NCBI RefSeq assembly: GCF_031755915.1 | Contig: NC_083387.1 | Coordinates: 7,632,501-7,696,500 of the forward strand | Reading direction: 5' to 3' | Length of the DNA stretch: 64,000 bases | DNA from: Ziziphus jujuba | Taxonomy: Eukaryota; Streptophyta; Magnoliopsida; Rosales; Rhamnaceae | Shown here: positions 48,259 to 57,563 of the stretch, in pieces | Numbering within the stretch: position 1 is the stretch's first letter | How the letters are laid out: the number at the start of each line of letters is the position of its first letter | The notes under the pieces: generated by a model | What the model was told of the DNA's origin: nothing | Seen by the model: only the letters and a program-made list of their open reading frames with translations | Databases searched by the model: none | Program-made: the position numbers and the translations under genes

Positions 48259-48589
48259 AGATTCAACACAATTAAAATTTGTGCTTGTTTTTTTTATTTT
48301 TTATTTCCTTTAAGTTTATAATCAATTTTAATGCCTAATCAATTCTAATTACCTTAATACTAAAAACCATCAGACGTAAAAAAAAAAAAAAAATTACACA
48401 CGAGCTAAATAGAAAAAATAAAAAGGTAAAAACCAACCATATAATATACGGCTAAGAATACATCAAAGATATTTTAAAAAAAAGAAAAAGAAAAGAGAAA
48501 AAAGAAAAATAGAAGCCTTACTCCCGCGGTTTTCTTCTTTCCTCGTCTATTAAGCAAGTAGCCAAAAAAAAAAATATAATACTAATAAT

Positions 48590-49040
48590 ACGACGGCAGT
48601 CAGTTACTAGAGATTCTTTAAGCAAGGGAGTCGGTGATAATATTCTTTGATTTACGAACCGTCCGATTACTATACAACGCCATATAGATCGTCCAATAGA
48701 CGATGATCCGTACGTAGGCATTATTCGACGTGGAAATTTCGTTGATAATATAATAAAAGGAAAATGGAAGGGGAAAGTGTTTGTTGTTCCCCATTGACCA
48801 GTATTCTTATGAACTATGCAACTCCCGTATGACCAATGGCTTGAACGCGACTGCTTGACTATTCGTTTACTCTTTATTACGGTTTGCTTTCATTTTCTTT
48901 GCAAATAAAAAGGTTCTTCTTTCTTCTTCTTCTCCTCCTCCTCAGTCGCTACAACTTCCACGAAGAGTTTTCCTTTGAGATTCAGTGGCTGTAGAAAACC
49001 AAAAACTCACTTAAGCAGCTTCTGGTTCATCAACTTCGAA
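48590..49040 (+). promoter_or_regulatory. Conserved 5' flank of HVA22-finger copy 4
   Basis: Contains the shared words GATAATATTCTTTGATTTA, CCGTCCGATTACTA, CGTCCAATAGACGATGATCC, GTACGTAGG and the leader GAAGAGTTTTCCTTTGAGAT. A few bases are missing before GACGTGGAAATTTC. Confidence 0.5.
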
Positions 49041-51675
49041 ATGGGTTTTGTGGGTCTTGTTCAATTTGCTGGCAAATATTTTGTTGATGTTCTTGCATGG
49101 TATGTATTATCTTTGCTTTAAAAAAAAAAAAAAAAAAAAAAGAACAAAAAACAAAAAGAAAAAAACAAAAACTTCATTAGATGTTGATTATTTCTTTAAC
49201 ATTATGGATTTCTTTTACTTCTCTTAGAATATTATAAAAATTTCAATATAGGGTCTTAAGCTGAAACCCAATTTTGTTTCATGGAGCACATCAATATCAT
49301 TGATTATATTATATCGTTATTTAATATTTTTATTTTATTTTATTTTATTGTTTTCTGTTTTGCGCGCAGGCCTCTCTTTGCCTTGGGGTATCCACTGTAA
49401 GATTCTTTCTATGTAAAAACTACTTCTGTTGGTGACACTTGCATTTTTTTTTTTTTTCTTTAAAGAAAAATCTATATATTTACTTTTACTTATTTGCATT
49501 TGTGCGAACAAAACCTGTGTGATCTTTTAACTCGATCTCTGCATGTCCTTTACAAAGTGTCACTCATGGATAGAATGATGATGGTTTTGATGTTTTTCTT
49601 ATGGATTATTGTTTTCTTTTTGACAGATGTGCTTCTGTTAGGGCAATTGAGCACAATTCAGTTTCAGACACTCAGAAGTTGAATACTTATTGGGTTGTTT
49701 TCTCTTTGATTCTGCTTCTTGAACATGTTTTGAATCTCCTTGAGTGGTAATTCTGCTGTACTTTATTCCCCTGTATGATACTCTGTTTGGTTTCCAAGTA
49801 ACAATGAGAAAAACAGAAAAAGAAAAAAAAAAAAAATTACACTTAGGCGAAAAGTACAACCGAATTTTCTGACAAAATAGAGATCTTTATCTACAAGGTT
49901 TTGATTTTAATCTGTGTCTCATGTATTCAATTTCAAATATTCAGGCTTCGGCTGTGGCAATACATCAGGCTAATGATTGTCTGCTGGTTGGTGGTCCCTT
50001 ACTTTGATGGTGCTTTCTACGTCTATAAAAATCTTATTCGTCCATGTCTTTCTATGGACCTCCAAAACGTCATCAATTGGTTCAATAAACGAATGAAGTC
50101 CTTGTATGCGAAAGATAACTTTTCAACCGAGATGGAGAAATATATAAAGGAGAATGGACCTGAAGCTCTTGAGAAAATCATTGCTCGGAAGGTAAAATAG
50201 ACAGATTCATTGAAGAAAATATGTGATGCTTGGTACTATAGGATCACAATATTTCAGATTTGATAATCTCTATAGGCATAACTTATATTATATGCGTGTA
50301 TATATGCCAAAAACTTAATATAATGTTACATAATTGATTTGAATGGGTATGGATTTTTGGTCCAACATTGAGTAATAAGCTCTCTCTTTCTTTCTCATCA
50401 CTTTACTGTTGCTTCAGTCTGGTAGCACAATGCAGAATCTTGATGTGAAAGATATCAAAGCATCACCATCTACAGAGAATAAAAAGGTGGAGCAGGTAAC
50501 ATTTCTTATGCCACTCTTAGAAAATCCACGATTCTTTCTTTATGTTCTAACGGAGTTTTTAAAGATGTAATAAATTAAACTTAGTCCATTTCATGAATCC
50601 CATATTTTTTTATATTCCTATGCTTTCTAATACTTTTGAAAGCAATGTAAATCATGAGATGTTGAATTTGTTTTGGACTGGTTTTTGGTTGGATTATAGA
50701 ATATAGCTGAGAATGCATGCTGTTGCAGAAGTATACAAGCATGATTTATCGGCTTCTTGATGAAGTAATCTTATGATATTTTCTCTTTTTATAGTTGAAC
50801 TCTGAAAGGCCTACTGTTACACAGAAAGATATCAGACCTATAGAGGTTTTGGATAAGAATGAAGTGAAAGCTCTTAAGCAAGTAACGGTCTTGATGATTC
50901 TTTTTAAGTTCATTTCCACGTTACCATACCTTGTTCTGTTTTATGAGGGAAAAACTGATTCATCTGAGAAAGGCAAACTACTCTTTCTGCGATGCATTTG
51001 CAGGATGGCGGAGTACAGCCAAATGTCACTCGGGTTGAAAACATAAATTTTGCAGGTCCAGAGATTAAAAAACCGGTTCCTGAAGTTGCAACACAAAGAG
51101 AACTTCCACAGACACCTACTTCTACTAAAGGCCAGAAATTGACCTGTGAGATATGCAATATAACATTGCAGAGTGTGAATGCTTTGGATTACCACCTCGA
51201 AGGGAAAAACCACCAGGCTGCTGTTGAGGCACTGAAAGCCAAAATCCAGTCGCCAGGCCCCAAAGTTGTCCACAATTTTGCGGGTCCAGAGATTAAAAAA
51301 CAGGTTCGTAAAGCTGCAGCACAAAGAGAACTTCCACAGACGTCTGCTTCTGGTAAAGGCCAGAAATGGACTTGTGACATATGCCATATGAAATTGCAGA
51401 GTGTGATTACTTTGAATTCTCACCTTCAAGGGAAAAAACACAAGGCTGCTGTTGAGGCACTGAAAGCCAAATTCCAGTTGTCAAGCCCCAAGGTTTCCCC
51501 CACTGATATTCCAAAAAATTCCAATGTGCCAAATGTGAAGCCGGGAAAGAGTGGACCACAGAAAGAGTATCCCGGTAATGCTGAGGTTCGAGGCCAGCAA
51601 CAGGGTAATCCTGCTTCCGTTCCAAGGAATACAGTGCAGCATTGGGATTGGGATTGGGATTGGGGTTGGGATTGA
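49041..51675 (+). CDS. HVA22/REEP-like domain fused to two U1-type zinc fingers, copy 4 (third finger lost)
   Basis: Seven exons: 49041-49099, 49370-49396, 49627-49746, 49945-50191, 50418-50495, 50795-50881 and 51004-51675, giving 429 residues, all splice sites canonical. The HVA22 domain fills exons 1-4 (MGFVGLVQFAGKYFVDVLAW, CWLVVPYFDGAFYVYKNLI). Exon 7 encodes two complete CX2CX12HX5H fingers: LTCEICNITLQSVNALDYHL and WTCDICHMKLQSVITLNSHL. Just before the third finger a GGGATT hexanucleotide array and a deletion change the frame, so the protein ends in WDWDWDWGWD and stops. Likely translatable, but without the third finger. Confidence 0.8.
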
Positions 51676-51790
51676 TAAGAGCTCTCTATGGTGCAGCATT
51701 TGTAATGTAAAATGTACTGGTGAGTCTAACATGGCATCTCAACTTAGAGGCAGAAGGCACTTAGCTGCCCTTCAAAAACTATCCACTTAG
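51638..51790 (+). pseudogene. Out-of-frame third finger of copy 4 behind a GGGATT array
   Basis: ATTGGG units run from about 51640 to 51675. In the frame that continues after them, GIDKSSLWCSICNVKC, then SQLRGRRHLAAL and LST with a stop at 51790 are intact in length. The second-last histidine is replaced, since SHL has become SQL, so even the relic finger has lost a ligand. Confidence 0.8.
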
Positions 51791-51832
51791 TCCACTTAGT
51801 TCGATTTCCTCATCTGAGACCCCCACTCTGTT

Positions 51833-51875
<43 letters not shown>

Positions 51876-52670
51876 GTATATATTTATAATGCAATTTAGG
51901 TCGTATTATCGTTTTCTACTTTTAGACATTGCTATTCTCATTCAGGAGGCTGACACACCCACTTTCGCTCAAAAGAAATATATGCTTTACACGAGGTGCC
52001 TAATTGCTTCCGTTATTTGTTCATTTGGTGTTAACATAGTAGGCATGAAAATTTTTTATGGCTTTACCAGAGAGTTTTTGAGGATGGTAACCATTTTAGG
52101 ATATAACTTTTAAGTAAAAATAACATAAAAACAATAAGAAAATATTCATACACGAGAGAAAAATATTTTCGTACATGAACATATGTTGAATCTGATGCAA
52201 AAAAAGATGGTGAAATTAGTCACCAAAACTAATTTTCGTACATTAAAATTAGCAACTCTTTCGTTACAATCGTTCCATAAAATAATGACATTGCTAGGGC
52301 CATTTTAGTTTCAGACGCTACAACAGTTAAATTTCGCTTTGATTTTCACTTTCAAGATAGGCTAGTATACTTTCTCTTTTTTAGCTTTCCGGAAAATAGT
52401 GTAATCTACATTTTTTTTTCAAAGCTAATAAATTAAAATAGATGTAAACTACCTGACTAAACTGTCAGTTCACCTAGAACAAAGCAAAGCAAGGCGCAAC
52501 TTGCTTCGGCAAAATAAAGTTTTATTAGCTTAGAAACGTGCAAGGTAAGTAAAAGAGAAAGAAAAATGAAGCTAAATCCAAACATAGAAGACCTTTTATT
52601 GATACAAAAGGAGTTCAAGCAAGTTACTGAGACAGATATATTTATCACAATTCATAATATTAGATAGCGA
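51791..52670. other. Convergent 3' spacer, block 4
   Basis: Shared 3' spacer with a (CT)n(AT)n microsatellite at about 51834-51873. No gene seen. Confidence 0.5.
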
Positions 52671-54122
52671 TTATGCCTTCTGAGAAGTTGGCATTGCTAG
52701 GTTAACACCACTGCCTCCTGGTAAGTCCTTCCATTGCTTATATGTGTACTAAGTGCATTTAAGGCGACAACATTTTGCATTATTTATCCCTATGCATTCA
52801 ATGCTTAGAAGTTGTCAACCTTCAAATTATTAAAAGGAAAAAGGTAGAATACTGTACAACATAAACCGGAATAAAATTGAACAAACAGGGAAAATAATAT
52901 GTACCATGACTTTGCACCTCCAACAAAAACAACTGTGCTGAGTGCCATGCATCTTTGTCCAGCAGCACCGAAACCAGCAGCAACAATAGCATTTAAAGCA
53001 GCATCCTCGCTTGCATCAGACAGGACGATTGCATGATTTTTGGCTCCCATATTAGACTGAAGAAAGCAAATGATCAAATTACATTTTATTCAACTTCATC
53101 TGTGACGTGGGTATAAGAGCAACAATATTGCATAATGGATACCATGTATACTTTTACCATGGACAGGCAGTTGACTTACCTGAACACGTTTCCCTTTAGC
53201 TGATGCTCTTCCATATATGTGCATGGCAGCCTTTAAACATAGAAGTATGAAAATAAGAAAACCAGCCAAGCAAGCAAAACAAGAGGCGCTATTAGACTGC
53301 TGATAGAACTCAGAGAAATTAGAAATTATATCAATAAGAATGTCAAGCCAGCAAGAAGATTTCTGCCACGTGAACATCTTTATGCAACTCAATTAACAAA
53401 TACAGATAGAATCTATCATCAATTTAAAATTTGAAATAAAAACTATCAGACAGTCAGCTATACAGAGAAAGTATCGATAGATAAATGGAAAACCAATTGT
53501 CATCTTGTTTAAAAGATGCATGCATGAATGACAACTAGATAATAAAATAAATTAAAAATAAATAAAAAAATCCCAATCAGGACATATGGGAATACTGTCT
53601 AAATCACCAATCATTGGTAACAATGCTTATGTACAGTAACCCCAAAAAAAAAAAGTTGCTCAAATCATGATTGCTTGAAAGTTATAATAAGAAGCAGCCT
53701 AGCCCTATTCTATTTTAAGTAGTAATTCAAAGAATTGAAAGAAATATATTATGATAATGCCATAATTTGAAAATTACTTCATTTCTTTCACACTTCTCAC
53801 AAGCTTTTGTTTAAGCTAAAACATTGGGTAGATCTAGCGAAAAACTAATTCACTTTCACAAACAGACCATCTGCAATACAAAGATCTGCTCATCTAGCTA
53901 AAATGTTTGGAGCTGTGACCTAAGATGAGGCCATGCTTACCACAAACCAGCTTTATCTTTTGACAATCAATACCGGTATTGAGATTCGAGCATTTATTTT
54001 CTAAAAGAACTGTTATTGGAAATATATTTGAGAATTATTTGTGTTCAGAAACTCACAGTATTAAAGCCCACAAATGAAACAGATCTGATATCATCATCAT
54101 CAGTAATTGCATTTACAATATC
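52671..54122 (-). pseudogene. Rearranged MMSDH fragment, block 4
   Basis: A partial last exon (from 52671) is fused at about 52737 to an intron that in the intact gene lies near 63625, so the exons between are deleted. Three consecutive internal exons follow: 52905-53056 ([23 protein letters not shown] with the catalytic Cys), 53180-53230 (AAMHIYGRASAKGKRVQ) and 54057-54122 (DIVNAITDDDDIRSVSFVGF). The last two show sequence whose intact counterparts lie beyond the window's right end. Splice signals are kept but the gene is not whole. Confidence 0.85.
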
Positions 54123-54176
54123 CTGTCACAAAGTGGTAAACTTTAAGAAACCATTTATCACAGAATTAGATAGCGA

Positions 54177-54530
54177 TTATGCCTTCTGAGAAGTCGGCAT
54201 TGCTACGTCAACACCACTGCCTCCAGGTAAGTCCTACTGCTGAGTTAATAGTTTTTATGTGAGTGTAAAAATTAACTCCAGCCTTGCCTGTTTAAGAAAA
54301 CACAATACAAATTTCTAGAGTACTTAAGGTCATATAAAACTGCTACCAAGAAGAAAAGATTAGAATACATATTTTATAGGCAAACGTCAAAAGGACAGAT
54401 AGAACAAAAAGCGTCGGTTTCTGAATGAAATAATATACCGTAGAAGTTAAGATCGCTTGCAAAAGACGCCTTGGAGCCAGTAAATGAGAAAGAAGGGCAA
54501 GGGAACAGGAATTGAAACATTGATGCCAAC
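54177..54530 (-). pseudogene. Second MMSDH 3'-end fragment, block 4 (last two exons)
   Basis: Directly after the previous fragment, the last exon starts again (54177), followed by the penultimate exon (about 54437-54530, [20 protein letters not shown] with Val/Pro changed to Val/Ser). This piece matches the arrangement of blocks 1 and 2 and leads into the UGT copy. Confidence 0.8.
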
Positions 54531-54959
54531 CTGAGTCAAACTCAAATACGTGTTAGAGATTTATTAATGTTGTAGAGAAATCAGAGACAAGCTTGCAAGA
54601 CACAAATATTGATTCTCAGAAAAGCAGAGAAGGTATAATGAATACAGCATTCGTATATTATATATTGGCCATAACCATGGTGTTGTTTTACCAACTTGAT
54701 CTGAATATGGCATCATGTGAAAATACTATAGTGCAATAGTTAAAAAGTGGTCCCACATAGTAAACAAATTAACATTGGAAGTTGGAACCAGATACTGAAG
54801 GACCAGAATGGTTGCAAGTTGGAACCAGATTAATATTAATCCTTTAATAAATATCCATATCCCTTGCATGTATCCATACATGTATATTATAAACGCTAAA
54901 ACTAATTATTATACTTGTAATTTCTTTCAAAAGCATATTATATTTGTCAAACTCTTGAA

Positions 54960-56265
54960 ATCTTTGGCAGCTATTCCATTTTTTTTTTTTTTTTGGTCGG
55001 TTGAGCAGTTTTCAATATAACCTCCTTGAGTGCCTCAGCATTCTTTTTCATCATCTTCCCTCTTTGGTTTCCCAAAAACAGCTCAAAGCTCTTGACCAAT
55101 CCACTCTTTGTGGAAACCCCACCCTCAATTCTCACCCCAACTTCCCAAACTTCCTCCATCATTTTCGCAGTCATTTTATGGTCCGGGTCACCAAAGAATG
55201 GCCTACAAATCATTGGGAACCCATTAGCAATGCTCTCGCACACAGTGTAACATCCACAGTGAGTTACCAACACACCCACCGAACAATGTCCAAGAACTTG
55301 GCTCATTTCACTATTTTTCCATGCTTCTTTGTTCTTTCAACAAACCCACTAGGCAAAAGGTCCACTAAATTGCCTCTAAGAGACCAGAGAAATGGCAGAG
55401 TGGTACTTGCTTCAAGTGCCTCTGCAATTGCAATTAGCTCTTCATGATCTGGGGGTTCCGAAGCTTATTTATGCAACCGACGTCGTTTTTTGCCCGTCCA
55501 ACCAGGATAGGCAACCTGTTTGATCGGAATCAGACAGTGGCAAAGGCATCGGAGGCAGAGGAACAATGAGAAAACCCAGATTGAATAAATTGTGAAATTT
55601 GGATTTGACTTGCTGAGTGAGAAGGGAATCAGCGCCTAATTCTTGGTAAGAATTCATGACAATGGCTGTAGCTCACTGGTAGAATCAGTCCGGTTTAACT
55701 CGGCATGTGGGAGAAAATCGTTTCTTCGTCACCGCCATTGATGAATACTTCGTCGGGTAGATCCTCATTTCGCAATCCGGATTATCCGGGAATAATGGGT
55801 TGTATAGCCTGGTCTTCATCGTTAAAGCTTTCGCGAATAAGGTGGGTGGGAATATGGGCAAAAGCGCAGAGGAAAACGGAACCCAAATTGGGATCCAACG
55901 AATGCGTGGATTCCGTCAGTTATCAAGCAGCTGATACTCCGGCCGAATCTGTCACTGCCACTTTCATACCATCTCGAAGTTTTTTGGCGCTGCCGTGATG
56001 AATAAGTCCAGTGACTGAAGATAAGTCGCCGGCGGCTGATGGCCCACCGGAACGCCGTATCCGACGGTGTAGGGTTTGAGGTTGGGTGGAAAGTGGGATT
56101 GGGAGGGTGAGAAGAGAGTGTGGTTGGATTTGGTTGTGGTGAAGAAAGAAGACTGAGCTTCTGGAATAGCCGTTGCTGATTTGCAGACTAAGTTGAGGAC
56201 CAGTTTGGCATGGTGGTCAAATGGGAATGCAAAAACTGCAACATGTTTAGAATTACCTAACATTG
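54960..56265 (-). pseudogene. UGT78-like glycosyltransferase pseudogene, copy C
   Basis: The start is preserved (VFAFPFDHHAKLVLNLVCKS from about residue 10), followed by NLKPYTVGYGVPVGHQPP and PKNFEM. After frame changes come SDSDQTGCLSWLDGQKTTSV, a PSPG segment ([32 protein letters not shown]) and VSTKSGLVKSFELFLGNQ. A T run (about 54980-54995) interrupts the C-terminal codons. Several frameshifts and a missing WAPQ segment make it non-functional. As in copy B, the PSPG box has HCGC for HCGW. Confidence 0.85.
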
Positions 56266-56405
56266 TAGCTTAGAATAGATTAAAAGCCTCTATGAGTGCC
56301 AACTAATAAATCAAACAAAACGGTAAAAATCAGAGAATTTTTCTGGTGTTTTCTCTATATATGCCTAGCTTCAGTTGCTGTAACTGTCCTATTAATTTTT
56401 TTTAT

Positions 56406-56545
56406 AATTAATATTCATTAATCACGAAGGTTATCACAATTTTGTAGTTCTGTATTTCATTAATCATGAAGGTTATCACAATTTTGTAGTTCTGTATTTC
56501 ATTAATCATGAAGGTTATCACAATTTTGTAGTTTTGTATTGGACC
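56406..56545. repeat. Three tandem copies of a 45-bp unit
   Basis: Unit TTCATTAATCATGAAGGTTA plus TCACAATTTTGTAGTTCTGT is repeated three times. Block 1 has two copies at about 35262-35342, so the number varies between blocks. Confidence 0.8.
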
Positions 56546-56730
56546 ACTTGCATTACTTTAAATTTTGCAGTTTGAATTATGATCAGAAAAAAAGAAAAAA
56601 AAGAAAAAAAAAAAGAAAAAGAAAGAAAGAGATAAATCAATCTTCATTAATCAATTTGTATTGGAATGCAAAGCATGTAGTGGAACACTTGCATTTATTT
56701 AAAATCGTTAGGTATATAAATTAAGTTACA

Positions 56731-56761
<31 letters not shown>

Positions 56762-57104
56762 TATAAACACTAAATTGAACACCATTTAAATTTGTTTTTG
56801 TTTTTGATATTTTTTATTTCCTTTAAGTTTATAATCAATTTTAATGCCTAAACAATACTAATTACCATGAAACTAACAACCATACGATATAATGAAAATA
56901 AAAATAAAAATTACACACAAATTAAACAGAAAAAAATAAAAAGTTAAAAACCAACCGTAAAATATATGGTTACGAAGACATCAAAGACATTTAAAAAAAA
57001 ACCAAAAAAAAAAAAAAAAAAACACCGAAAAAATAGAATCTTTACTCCCGCGGTTTTCTTCCTTTCCTTGTCTATTAAGCAAGTAGCCCAAAAACAAAAA
57101 AACT

Positions 57105-57563
57105 ATTAATACGTCGGCAGTCAGTTAGCAGAGATGCTTTAGGCAAAGGGGTCGGTGATAATATTCTTTGATTTATGAACCGTCCGATTACTATCCAACG
57201 CCTTATAGATCGTCCAATAGACGATGATTCGTACGTAGGACATTCTTGTTACCGACGTGGAAATTTCGTTGGTAATAATAAAAGGAAAATGGAATGGGAA
57301 AGTGTTTATTGTTCCCCATTGACCAGTATTTCCTAAGAGCTATGCAAACTTACATATAACCGAGGCTTGAACGCGCCTGCTTGACTATTCGTTTACTTGC
57401 TGTTACGGTTTGCTTTCATTTTCTTTGCAAATAAAAAGGTTCTTCTTTCTTCTTCTTCTCCTCTTCAGTCTCTTCAACTTCCACGAAGAGTTTTCCTTTG
57501 AGATTCAGTGGCTGTAGAAAACCAAAAACCCACTTAAGCAGGTTCAGGTTCATCAACTTCGAA
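57105..57563 (+). promoter_or_regulatory. Conserved 5' flank of HVA22-finger copy 5
   Basis: Same word order as the copy 2-4 flanks: ACGTCGGCAGTCAGTTA, GATAATATTCTTTGATTTAT, CCGTCCGATTACTATCCAAC, CGTCCAATAGACGATGATTC, GACGTGGAAATTTCGTT, CAAATAAAAAGGTTCTTC and the leader GAAGAGTTTTCCTTTGAGAT. Probable promoter and 5' UTR. Confidence 0.5.

Noticed and set aside
51638..51676. Interstitial telomere-like repeat
   Set aside because: The unit is GGGATT, not the plant telomere unit TTTAGGG, and it has only about five copies within a coding exon.
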